Assembly: GCA_947503305.1 (NCBI GenBank) | Contig: CANNDF010000001.1 | Span: 558,001 to 622,000, forward strand | Source: an uncultured Dokdonia sp. | Lineage (GTDB): Bacteria > Bacteroidota > Bacteroidia > Flavobacteriales > Flavobacteriaceae | Direction of reading: 5' to 3' | Length of the DNA: 64,000 bases | In this document: piece by piece, positions 49,490-58,900 of the stretch | Numbering within the stretch: position 1 is the stretch's first letter | Layout of the letters: each line of letters starts with the position of its first letter | Made by a program: the position numbers and the translations under genes | The notes under the pieces: generated by a model | What the model was told of the DNA's origin: nothing | Database searches by the model: none | What the model saw: the letters and a program-made list of their open reading frames with translations, nothing else

Positions 49490-51493
49490 ATGAAAATGAA
49501 ACATACGCCTTTTTATAAGATAACATTCTTTTGGGTTTTTCTCCTTGCTATGCTTATGATATCTTGTCAAGAAGATGAAATGGCGGCTATAAGTGCTAGT
49601 GAGGAAAATGCAGTTGCTATGAATTCAAATCTGGCAATGTTATTACTGGACATAGCAGAGAACGATGGATCTATAGATGATTTATTAGATAATGCAAATT
49701 GCTTTGAGATTAACCTCCCCGTTTCAATTACAATAAATGAAATTACAATTACAATTGTAACTCATGACGATCTAGCTCTTGTAGAAGAGATTATTGCTGC
49801 ATCAGATCTTGATGATGACATTCTTGAGTTTATATTTCCTATTACAATTATTCTCAGTGATTACACGGAGATTGTAATTAATAATCAAGATGAATTTCTT
49901 GTATTTATTAAAGAATGTTTTGGAGAAGAAGAATCTGTTACAGATTGTGTAGATTTTCAATATCCTATTTCTTTTTCTGTTTTTAATACCGATTTTGAAG
50001 TAATTGATACAGTTACTATTACCACAGATGAAGCTTTGTACATGTTTTTAGAAAATCTTCAAAACGATCCCAATGGAGCTGTTATCGCAAACCTGAATTT
50101 TCCTGTAACATTAATATATGAGAATGGAGAAACTATAGAAGTAACTAATAACCAAGAACTAGAGGAAGCAATTCTAAATGCTGTAAATAATTGCGAGGTT
50201 ATGGAAGCCTCTATTTGTGAAGAAGAAAATCTTGACACCATGTTACTAGGATGTTTTTGGGAAATAACGTCATATAATAATACCACTAGTTTTAGCGAAT
50301 ATCTTTTCAATTTTAAGGAAGAAGATTCTCTTCAAATAACAAATAACCTCTCTGTAATTGAATCGCAATGGACGACTACACAAGTAGAGAATGGTACAGT
50401 TTTAAACCTTAGCAATTTGGGAACTCTTGAAGATGACTTAAATGGCGAGTGGTTGATAGAAGAATGTATGTCAGAAGTACTTACTCTTGTCAATGGAGAT
50501 AATACAATGACATTAGCACAAAATTGTCAAGAAGAGCCTTTGCCCTTATGTTTTGAAAACACAGAATTAATTGTATGTGATCAAGAGAATACGGGTTTTG
50601 GGATATTTGATCTGACAGAAGCAACCCTATTTTGTGAGAATACAGAGGTGTATAATATTATATATTATGAAGCGCTGGCAGATGCAGAGGCAGGTGTAAA
50701 CCCAATCCCTAACCCCGAAGCTTATATGAGTTCTACAAATCCTCAAGAGGTGTATTATAGAGTAGAATTAATTGAAAACACAAGTACATTTGAAATTTAT
50801 GAAATTCAGTTATTCTCCGAGTTTTGTTGTGAAAACACAGATGTTTTACTGGATGATTTAGTAATATATATTCCTTTTTCAAGCGAAACCGTAGATCTTA
50901 TAAGCGGTTATCATTTACAAAACTTTGGTCAGTTTGTAGAAGATAGAAGCGGGAATCCTACTTGTGCATATTCTTTTACAGATAGTGGAGATTTACTTTT
51001 TCTACCTGTTACCGCGCAGAATCAGATAGTTCAAGGAGATTCTTTTTCTGTGAGTCTATGGTTTAAAATGCAAAATGAAGACCCAGGAGATTTAGAGAGA
51101 TTATTCCAAAAAGGAATACAACTAAATGAAGGATTTCAAGTAGCTGTATTTGATTTAAATACTCCTTTGTTTAGCGATAGTTCATTTGGTTACGGATTGT
51201 GGGATAATGACTGGAATCAAGAGGTAGATGTAGAGTGGACAAATACAGATTGGCATCATCTAGTTGTTACCGTAGATCAAAATAATACCGTGCGATTATA
51301 TAGAGACGGTGAGTTAAGAGCAATAGATCAAAATTCCAGCATAGATATAGATTCAAATCCATTATCATTCTTTGCGTTAGGACACGAATTAACAGGTCAT
51401 CTGGATGACCTAAGAGTATATAAGAGAACCTTAAATCCTACTGAAATTGATGAGTTATATAATCTCGAAGGAGATTGCTTTACATGTTTGTAA
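49490..51493 (+). CDS. LamG-domain lipoprotein with four tandem beta-rich repeats
   Basis: The frame opens at 49469, but the Met at 49490 (MKMKHTPF) begins a normal lipoprotein signal peptide ending LMISC; the cysteine is residue 26 of the chosen form. Numbering from the 49469 start: four repeats of about 35-40 residues at 78-110, 118-150, 160-198 and 206-242, each with a Pro-centred strand (LPVSI, FPITI, YPISF, FPVTL), a second strand, an acidic turn and a helix; then a Cys-rich linker; then a LamG-like (concanavalin A-like) domain about 460-670 (YIPFSSETVDLISGY, FSVSLWFKMQ, WHHLVVTVDQNNTVRLYRDG, HLDDLRVYKRTL). It is divergent from the second sigma gene, with a matching 28-bp element upstream. 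I infer it is the surface partner or ligand-binding protein of that receptor cassette. Confidence 0.85.
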   Translation: MKMKHTPFYKITFFWVFLLAMLMISCQEDEMAAISASEENAVAMNSNLAMLLLDIAENDGSIDDLLDNANCFEINLPVSITINEITITIVTHDDLALVEEIIAASDLDDDILEFIFPITIILSDYTEIVINNQDEFLVFIKECFGEEESVTDCVDFQYPISFSVFNTDFEVIDTVTITTDEALYMFLENLQNDPNGAVIANLNFPVTLIYENGETIEVTNNQELEEAILNAVNNCEVMEASICEEENLDTMLLGCFWEITSYNNTTSFSEYLFNFKEEDSLQITNNLSVIESQWTTTQVENGTVLNLSNLGTLEDDLNGEWLIEECMSEVLTLVNGDNTMTLAQNCQEEPLPLCFENTELIVCDQENTGFGIFDLTEATLFCENTEVYNIIYYEALADAEAGVNPIPNPEAYMSSTNPQEVYYRVELIENTSTFEIYEIQLFSEFCCENTDVLLDDLVIYIPFSSETVDLISGYHLQNFGQFVEDRSGNPTCAYSFTDSGDLLFLPVTAQNQIVQGDSFSVSLWFKMQNEDPGDLERLFQKGIQLNEGFQVAVFDLNTPLFSDSSFGYGLWDNDWNQEVDVEWTNTDWHHLVVTVDQNNTVRLYRDGELRAIDQNSSIDIDSNPLSFFALGHELTGHLDDLRVYKRTLNPTEIDELYNLEGDCFTCL

Positions 51494-51523
51494 TGTAAAA
51501 ACTTAGTTAGGTTGAATTTCTGT

Positions 51524-51558
51524 GAAAAGGGTCGCTATCATTTTGAAGCGGCCCTTTC
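51524..51558. terminator. Probable terminator after the LamG lipoprotein gene
   Basis: GGGTCGCT pairs with AGCGGCCC (one G-T pair), extended by A-T pairs, around a 10-nt loop. It lies 31 nt past the stop. There is no long T-run on the plus strand. Confidence 0.6.
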
Positions 51559-51683
51559 ATAATTTATGGTAATGCGTATACGCTTTCGCGAAAACAAAAT
51601 AGGGCTTAGTATATCTTAAACTTATAATCTTTGAATGACTATATTTTTTACCCCAAAAGAAGAAGATATTGTACCTTTATAAG

Positions 51684-52109
51684 GTGAAAAAGAAAAAGCC
51701 AGATCAAGTAGTTTTTGATGAAGAAAAAGGAGGGTATAATGCCTCTACTATCCCTTATGCTACAACTATAGGAGCTCCTGCTATTCGTACAGATGATGTC
51801 ACCCTATGGAAGAATACAAATATCAGTAAGGTCAATCATCAATTTAAGACAGAATACGAAGAGTTAAAGGAAAAGTATGAGAAAATGATGGAGCAGTTTG
51901 AGTATAATAACCTTATTTACTCTGCACATTTTTCTTTTGAGCCTATCGTAGGCGCAGTATATCACCTATATCGATCAAAAAAGGGCACCCCGTTTTTATC
52001 TTTAATTTCTCCAGAAGAGTGTAATTGGGATTACGCTGGCACTTTTGAATTAAAGGCAGATAAAGTCTGGAACCGATTAAATGACCCCAATGATGACAGA
52101 AACAAATAA
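51684..52109 (+). CDS. DUF2452 family protein
   Basis: A 141-residue cytoplasmic protein from GTG 51684 (a TTG 15 nt earlier is possible). It is recognised by PYATTIGAPAIRTDDVTLWKNTNISKVNHQF, a long helix (KTEYEELKEKYEKMMEQFEYNNLIYSAHFSFEPIVGAVYHLYRSKKGTPFLSLISPEE), and the WNRL end, the pattern of DUF2452. Function unknown. Its 3' end overlaps the start of msrA by about 20 nt in another frame, so the two are probably co-translated. Confidence 0.85.
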   Translation: MKKKKPDQVVFDEEKGGYNASTIPYATTIGAPAIRTDDVTLWKNTNISKVNHQFKTEYEELKEKYEKMMEQFEYNNLIYSAHFSFEPIVGAVYHLYRSKKGTPFLSLISPEECNWDYAGTFELKADKVWNRLNDPNDDRNK

Positions 52110-52635
52110 TAAAGAAATTGCAACTATAGGAGGTGGTTGCTTTTGGTGTGTAGAAGCTGTTGTACAGCGTCTTAAAGGTGTTTCCAAAGTAGTGTCTGGA
52201 TATGCTGGTGGAAATGCTCCTGGAAGACCAACCTATCGCGAGGTATGTTCAGGACTTACTGGGCATGCAGAAGTTGTTCAGGTAACGTATGACCCTTCTA
52301 TAATCTCCTATGTGGAAGTACTTACCGTATTTATGACGACACATGACCCTACTACTTTAAATAGGCAAGGTGCCGATAGAGGGACTCAGTATAGGTCTGT
52401 TATTTTTTATCATAATGACACCCAAAAATTAGAAGCGCAAGAAGTTATAAAAGGTGTACAGCCTTACTTTAATGATCCTATTGTTACAGAAATAAGTCCA
52501 CTTCCTGTTTTTTATGAAGCAGAGAAAGACCATCAGGATTACTATAATAATCACAGGTCCCAAGGATATTGTACAGTAATTATAGATCCTAAGATTAGAA
52601 AATTAAGAGAGCTATATTCAGATTTACTATCGTGA
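52090..52635 (+). CDS. msrA: Peptide-methionine (S)-S-oxide reductase
   Basis: A 181-residue enzyme repairing methionine-S-sulfoxide. The catalytic motif GGGCFWCVEAVVQRLKGVSKVVSGYAGG is near the N-terminus. YREVCSGLTGHAEVVQVTYDP, THDPTTLNRQGADRGTQYRSVIFY and the later FYEAEKDHQDYY confirm MsrA. Three Met codons are possible starts (52081, 52090, 52093), the first two inside the 3' end of DUF2452; I use 52090. The last 9 nt overlap the 3' end of the convergent M20 gene. Confidence 0.95.
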   Translation: MMTETNNKEIATIGGGCFWCVEAVVQRLKGVSKVVSGYAGGNAPGRPTYREVCSGLTGHAEVVQVTYDPSIISYVEVLTVFMTTHDPTTLNRQGADRGTQYRSVIFYHNDTQKLEAQEVIKGVQPYFNDPIVTEISPLPVFYEAEKDHQDYYNNHRSQGYCTVIIDPKIRKLRELYSDLLS

Positions 52636-53952
52636 TTGATTGATCAGTCTATAAATTAATAGTGCTGTACGTTTGGTAAGCATTTCTACAGTATTAAGTT
52701 GTACTGTTTCTTTAGGAGTATGTGCTCCTGTGCCCATAGTACCTAATCCATCAAGACACGCTACGTATTCTGCTACAAAAGAGACATCAGCAGCACCTCG
52801 TTTTCCAGGATCATAAGCTTCTACAGCTGGCTGACCTAAATCTTGACTTACTTGATCCAATACTTTGAGAAGATCATAGTTTTCTGGAGTAGGTTTCATA
52901 GCGGGATAACTGTCTTGAAACTCGACGATGGCGCTTGTTTGCGGAAGGTTATTAGAAACAATTTCTCTCATTTTATCTCGAGCTCTCTCTTTTTGTTCTT
53001 CAGAAATAAAGCGCAATCCACCTTGCGCATATGCAGTTTGAGCAACGACATTCCCTTTTCCAAAAATACTCCCTTTACTCTCTTGTGCTTTTAAGTCCAT
53101 TATGGTTCCTCCTAACATTATTCCAGCATTAAAAGTAAGCAAGTCTTCTCCACGTACATCTGTATAGAACTGATGAAGTATTCGAGCTAACTCAAAATTG
53201 GCTCCAGCTCCTGTATGTTCACTAAAAATACCAGAGGAATGTGCTCTTTTTCCAGTGACAGTTACTTTCCAATTTGAAGAACCACGACGAGCTACAGTAG
53301 CATTATCAAATCCTGTTGAGGTTTCAAATCCTAAGGCTATATCACTTTGTTTTGCAGCATCTATAAGAGGTTTTCTACTTATAGATAGAGGCTTGCCTGT
53401 GCTTTCCTCATCTCCAGTAAAAGCAACAGTTATTTGAGTGTCTTTTAAAAGCCCTAATTCTGAAAGTGCTTTTAGTGCATATAAGACCACGACATTCCCA
53501 CCTTTCATATCATTTGCTCCAGGACCTTTGGCAATAGAGTCATTGACCATTTCAAATTGTTGGAATTCACTATCTTTTTCAAAAACAGTATCTAAATGAC
53601 CTATAAGCAAAAGACGTTTTCCTTTGTCTCCTTTTGTAGAGGCAAATAAATGACCTGCTCGATTCATTTCGGAAGGCATTTCAATCCATTCTGATTTAAA
53701 ACCAATAGCTGTAAATGCTTTAGAAAACACATCGCCTACTTCTTGAACTCCTTTGATATTAAGAGTGCCACTATTAATATTGACGACTTTTTTTAGAAAA
53801 GCAATACTCTCTGTACTATTGCTTTCGACCCATTTGATAATTTTTTGTTCTTCCTGGGATAGGTTTTTGTTTGAAGACTGTGCTTGGAGTGTTACTGTTT
53901 TCGCGAAAGCGGAACTAATAATCAGTAACAGTATGATTTTAAAACGGTTCAT
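52627..53952 (-). CDS. Secreted M20 family metallopeptidase (carboxypeptidase G2-like)
   Basis: A 441-residue protein with a signal peptide (FKIILLLIISSAFAKTVTLQAQ) and M20 zinc residues in order: GHLDTVFEKD (His-Asp), GPGANDMKGG (Asp), FTGDEESTG (Glu-Glu), FETST, and GAHTPKE (His) near the end. The dimerisation domain is in the middle (SNWKVTVTGKRAHSSGIFSEHTGAGANFELARIL). It resembles glutamate carboxypeptidase / acetylornithine deacetylase-type enzymes. A variant palindrome, GTTTTCGCGAAAGC (53897-53910), sits inside the signal-peptide codons, read as AFAKT. Confidence 0.92.
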   Translation of the reverse strand: MNRFKIILLLIISSAFAKTVTLQAQSSNKNLSQEEQKIIKWVESNSTESIAFLKKVVNINSGTLNIKGVQEVGDVFSKAFTAIGFKSEWIEMPSEMNRAGHLFASTKGDKGKRLLLIGHLDTVFEKDSEFQQFEMVNDSIAKGPGANDMKGGNVVVLYALKALSELGLLKDTQITVAFTGDEESTGKPLSISRKPLIDAAKQSDIALGFETSTGFDNATVARRGSSNWKVTVTGKRAHSSGIFSEHTGAGANFELARILHQFYTDVRGEDLLTFNAGIMLGGTIMDLKAQESKGSIFGKGNVVAQTAYAQGGLRFISEEQKERARDKMREIVSNNLPQTSAIVEFQDSYPAMKPTPENYDLLKVLDQVSQDLGQPAVEAYDPGKRGAADVSFVAEYVACLDGLGTMGTGAHTPKETVQLNTVEMLTKRTALLIYRLINQSR

Positions 53953-54008
53953 TAGCTTTCAATTTATTTCAAAGTTAGGCGATTTTACTAATTATTTCTG
54001 CTTTTGCT

Positions 54009-55883
54009 CTATAGCAATAAAGAAATATGTCCGGTAACTAGTCTATCGTTAGTTTCGATAACATACCAATAATCATCCGGGGGCAATCTCTTACCATTAT
54101 AAAATCCATCCCATCTAAAGTTGACTCCATTTCCGCTTATTAATAGTTTTCCAAACCGATCAAAAACTTTGACGCTACTAAAAGTAAAAAAACTTGCGTC
54201 AGGAAGTAAGAAAAAGTCATTTATCCCATCATCGTTAGGAGTAAAATAGGTAGGAATATTAAAATGATAGTATTGGAATGTAGTGGGTAAACAGCCATTA
54301 GTATTACGTGCATAAATAGTACGTAAGCCACCAGGTTCGTTCCTAAAAACAGGTACAGTTCTATAAAAAACACCATCTAGAGAATATTCAAAATCTCCTT
54401 CAGTTTCTACTTGAATCACTATAGCTTCTCCTTCTGAAAAGGCATTTGAAATCACTGGAGAATCAAATCCTTCTACCTCAAATGTTTTTGTAACACTACA
54501 TCCAAAGCTATTAGATATTGTTACGAGATAGTTTCCTCCAGTGGTTATAGTTATTTGAGGGGTAGTCTCTCCTGTAGACCACTGATATTCTAGATTTGTA
54601 CTTCCAGCAAATAACTCTAGCATTTCTTGATTATTACAAATGTCACGTTGTTCTATAGGATTTGAAATGACGGGTGATGCTAGAAGGGATAGTGTTATTG
54701 GGGTTCTTAAGGTACTTCCGCAATCTGTATTTGGAATAAAGGCTTGTGCATAATAAGTGCCTATACTAGTAGGAGTATAGCTAGTGCCTGTCGCTAGTAT
54801 TTCAACACTTGTAGCACTTTCAAACCATCGTACTTCTAATCCAGAGGGTACTGAAACTGAAATAGGGGATAATGCCTCATTATCACATACTTGTACGTCA
54901 CCATTGCTGGTAGGGGCTTGAGGTCCTTCCAGAAAATCTATGAGGTAAGGAAGAGAAAAAAACGAACAAAATGTATTGCCTAAATTTCCAATATCTGTTG
55001 CTGTGTTTACTCTATAAAATGAAGTTGTTGAGATACCTGGAGTCGTATATGTACTTGAAGTTGCACCAGATATATTTGACCAGTTTAAGCCATCTGTACT
55101 TATCTGCCATTGTATAAACACACCTATCTCTGTAGATACAGAAAGTGTTGTACTTAATGAAGATTGACTATTACAAAGGATAAGATCTTCTTCCCCGGAT
55201 ATATCTGATGATATGGTGGTAATAGCTCCACAAGCTCTAAAAACTATATCATCTATAGCCAGATCATTACCACAACCTCCATCTCCATTATTAATCATTC
55301 TCAAGATGACTTCAGTTTGTGAAGCCCCAGTTTCAAAAACAAGACCATATTGCGTCCATATTGGAGTAGATGTCCCGTCTATATTTCCCGTGTCCCCTGA
55401 TGCAAGGAGCATTGTATCTGTACTGTCCCAAATCTGAAACCGAACATTTACGGGAATACCAGTATTAGGACAAGCCCCAGAGTTAATATCATAGATATTC
55501 TGAAGAAAGGCCGAAAATTCATATGATGTGTTTTCACATAGGCCTTCTATCGTTTTTTGATAGAATTGATCTGCAGTAAAACTAGCATTTACTATAAATG
55601 CCTTTCCGTCTGTATCACCAGGCGTATTATCTAGTCCAGAATGGAAGGAGGCTAACTGTTGTATTTGTGATGATATCGTATAAAACCCATCTTCTGGTGC
55701 GCTATCTACATAAGTATATGATGTAATATCGTCACCTAGCTCAGGCCCGTTAGTAGTCCCTGCACCAAAATCTTCGATAAAAATAGGATCTCCTAGATCT
55801 CCACTACAGAAACTTAATTGACTATATACTCCGCTTGCGTAGAGTATCATAAAAATTGTTACCAAATAGACTTTAGACCCCAT
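54009..55883 (-). CDS. Secreted protein with T9SS type B (gliding motility-type) C-terminal domain
   Basis: A 624-residue extracellular protein. Signal peptide about 1-21 (ends SGVYSQ); a first domain with FCSGDLGDPIFIEDFGAGTTNGPELGDDITSYTY, rich in conserved Cys and Gly; PKD/Ig-like segments in the middle (LEVRWFESATSVEILATGTSYTPTSIGTYYAQA); and the C-terminal sorting domain (about 540-624; IPTYFTPNDDGINDFFLLPDASFFTFSSVKVFDRFGKLLISG, FRWDGFYNGKRLPPDDYWYVIE), which marks it for export by the type IX secretion system. Expected to be attached to or released from the cell surface. Ligand unknown. Confidence 0.9.
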   Translation of the reverse strand: MGSKVYLVTIFMILYASGVYSQLSFCSGDLGDPIFIEDFGAGTTNGPELGDDITSYTYVDSAPEDGFYTISSQIQQLASFHSGLDNTPGDTDGKAFIVNASFTADQFYQKTIEGLCENTSYEFSAFLQNIYDINSGACPNTGIPVNVRFQIWDSTDTMLLASGDTGNIDGTSTPIWTQYGLVFETGASQTEVILRMINNGDGGCGNDLAIDDIVFRACGAITTISSDISGEEDLILCNSQSSLSTTLSVSTEIGVFIQWQISTDGLNWSNISGATSSTYTTPGISTTSFYRVNTATDIGNLGNTFCSFFSLPYLIDFLEGPQAPTSNGDVQVCDNEALSPISVSVPSGLEVRWFESATSVEILATGTSYTPTSIGTYYAQAFIPNTDCGSTLRTPITLSLLASPVISNPIEQRDICNNQEMLELFAGSTNLEYQWSTGETTPQITITTGGNYLVTISNSFGCSVTKTFEVEGFDSPVISNAFSEGEAIVIQVETEGDFEYSLDGVFYRTVPVFRNEPGGLRTIYARNTNGCLPTTFQYYHFNIPTYFTPNDDGINDFFLLPDASFFTFSSVKVFDRFGKLLISGNGVNFRWDGFYNGKRLPPDDYWYVIETNDRLVTGHISLLL

Positions 55884-55917
55884 AAATTAATCTTCTCAAA
55901 GATAGATAAAAGAATAA

Positions 55918-55951
55918 CCAAAAATGCCGATAGTACTATCGGCATTTTTGG
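55918..55951. terminator. 34-bp perfect palindrome, terminator
   Basis: CCAAAAATGCCGATAG is followed directly by its reverse complement through TAC/GTA, making a 34-bp perfect palindrome that ends in T-rich sequence on either strand. It lies between the two large secreted-protein genes, past the stop of the M36 protease gene on the minus strand. Confidence 0.88.
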
Positions 55952-55971
55952 AATCTAGACAGTCGTATATA

Positions 55972-58900
55972 CTATCGTACAATTAATTTTCTGATATAAG
56001 TTTTTGAGGTAGATGTCGTTGCTTTTATTAAATAAACTCCTTTAGCGTATGTAGATACATCTATCTGCTGTTCGAGGATACTTGCATCTACTTGAGTTTC
56101 ATACACCTTCTTTCCAGTAATTTCAAAAATTTGAAATTGCTCAATAGCATTATTTGGATTCCAACTTAAGGTAAAGCTTGTGTCTGCTGGATTAGGAAAC
56201 AGTGCTATTTGTTGAGCTAGTTCATTTTCATCTGTAGAAAGAGAGCAATTTTCTGTAGGGTCCTCTATAGTTATAGGGACTATACATTCACTCGTATTTC
56301 CATTACCATCTGTAGCTGTAATTGTCACTTCAGTAGCATTAGAATCTGCAGTTAAAACGATATTGTCTATCATAGATTTTGAAGGTCCTACAAAACTTTC
56401 AGGAATGATAGCTTGTATTCTAAGTATAATAGCTTGCCCTGAAAGAGGAATAAGAACCTCGCTAATGTCAATTACTGGACTTATATCTATAATAGTATCT
56501 CCATTTATATCTTCAGTAAATACGGTAGATATAATATCTCCATCAGTATCTACTAAATCAACAGTAAATACTCGAGGTTCTCCAGCAAAGTTGAAGTTTC
56601 CTAACCAATCAAAACTTAAAGTGGCATTAAATTCTTCTGGGTTTACTATAAATGGTACAGAAAATTCTTGTGAAAGTTGGTATATAGAATTTTCTTCTCC
56701 ATCAAAAGAAGTAAAAGCTGCAAAGTTTTGATCTGTTGGGAATAAATCATCCAAACAACAACATATAGTAGAAGAGTCTTCTTCAACCCTCCATTGCTCT
56801 TGACATGAATTAGGGCCTCCATCGGTACCATTTATGATTACAGATTCCCATGAGTCAAGCCCATTTTCAAAACTACCATTATTGATAATATTTGTTGGGA
56901 TTGTAGCATTTAAATCTAAACAGCTAAACTCTGTTTGTGATATCACAATATCAACAGTATCGTCACAATTATCTTCAACAGGAGAACTTACCAGATCATC
57001 TATTGTAATAATAGCACTACCTGTCTCATCTAGAGTCACTACTAAGCCTGGAACACAATCTAGTACAGGTGCAGTATTATCTTCTACAGTTACTATGGCG
57101 GTACATTCACTCGTATTTCCATTACTGTCTGTTGCAGTTACGACCACTGTATTTTCTCCTAGATTAGAGCAATCAAGTGTGCTAGGAGATACAGAAAACG
57201 TAAGCGCTTCTCCAGAACAATTGTCTACAGGTAAGCTACCGAGGAGCATTAAATCTTTGATATTTGGAAAACTACCCGTAGGATTAAGCAATAGTTCTGT
57301 TTCTTCAGTACTAAGATCTACAGTGTAGATAATATCACAAGAAAAGGTAGATCCAGCAATTACTTTATTATCTCCTACATACTCAATCCCTTGAGCACTA
57401 CATCCTGAATTTCCTCCAGGGGTCGAGAAGTTAAATAACGAAGTGACAGTCCCAGAAGTAATATCAATTCCAAAGAGACTTACTGGACCACTGGAAGTAG
57501 CATAAATAAGTCTGTTATTATCATAGTCATAAGTCATTCCTACAGCACCTGCAGATTCTACAAATGCAAGGGCACTCATTGTATCTGTATCAAGATCATA
57601 GCTATTTATTTCTCCTCCGTTGAATACAAAGTATAGCGTTCCATCACTAGCAAATGTCATGGCCTGGATATTGTTGTTCCCTGTTACAGAAATGATGTCT
57701 GTTACAAAGGTTAATGGATCTGTTGGATTTTCTAGGTCAATTAAGAACAGCTGTCGTGTGTCATTATTAGAAATGGCTGCAGCAATATAGATATCACTAG
57801 ACGTTGGGTCATTATCCAATCCAAAGTGAGTATTTAATCCTGTTCCTAATGAGAAAGTAGGATCAATAGTTATTGCATCTGTCTCTGAGTCATATTCATA
57901 CCTAGCTATACTGTTTACAGCATCTAATCTATTAAGTGCATAGAGTGTAGAACCCCCTCCAGAAGTCGTTGAACTCCCTAAAATATCTATAGGGTTTATA
58001 GTTATGATTCCTGTTTCATCCAGATTAACTGTGATATCTTGACATACAATTTCTGGGATTGCAGGTAATACTTCTACAGTAACCGTAGGTTCGCCTGTTA
58101 TTCCGCACGTATTTGCACCATTGTATGTAATAACGTACTCCCCTGGTTCGAGTCCAGAAGGATCAAATGTAAATGTTTCTCCATTTCCATCGTCGGTTAC
58201 ACCATCACCACTATAGGTTCCTCCTAGGGGTAAACCTCCTCCAAGAGTTACTGGATCTTGATCTGCACAAAAAGTAGTTTCATTTAATTCAAAAGTAACC
58301 TCAATATCATCAGCAGTTATGGTTACAATAGCGGTACATTCACTTGTATTTCCATTACTGTCTGTTGCAGTTACGACCACTGTATTTTCTCCTAGATTAG
58401 AGCAATCAAATGTACTAGGAGTTACAGAAAACGTAAGCGCTTCTCCAGAACAATTGTCTACAGGTAAGCCACCGAGGAGCATTAAATCTTTAATATTTGG
58501 AAAACTACCCGTAGGATTAAGCAATAGCTCTGTTTCTTCAGTACTAAGATCTAGGGTATAAATAATATTACAAGAAAAGGTAGATCCAGCAATTACTTTA
58601 TTATCTCCTACATACTCAATCCCTTGAGCACTACATCCTGAATTTGTTCCAGGGGTAAAAAAGCTAAATAACGAAGTAACAGTCCCAGAAGTAATATCAA
58701 TTCCAAAGAGACTTACTGGGCTGCTGGCAGTAGCATATATAAGTCTGTTATTATCATAGTCATAAGTCATTCCTACAGCACCTGCAGATTCTACAAATGC
58801 AAGGGCGCTCATCGTATTTGTATCAAGGTCATAGCTATTTATTTCTCCTCCGTTGAATACAAAGTATAGGGTTCCATCACTAGCAAATGTCATGGCCTGG

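Noticed and set aside
54248-54275. AGGTAGGAA resembling the first block of the ECF element
   Set aside because: It lies inside a gene and lacks TGTT at the required distance.
56363-57328. Plus-strand frames opposite the M36 protease
   Set aside because: Ser/Val-rich shadows of the repetitive beta-sheet coding sequence; they repeat with the duplication and lack starts with any promoter.
58146-58165. GGTTCGAGTCC resembling a tRNA T-arm
   Set aside because: It is inside the protease gene, no cloverleaf can be folded around it, and it codes for part of the repeat.
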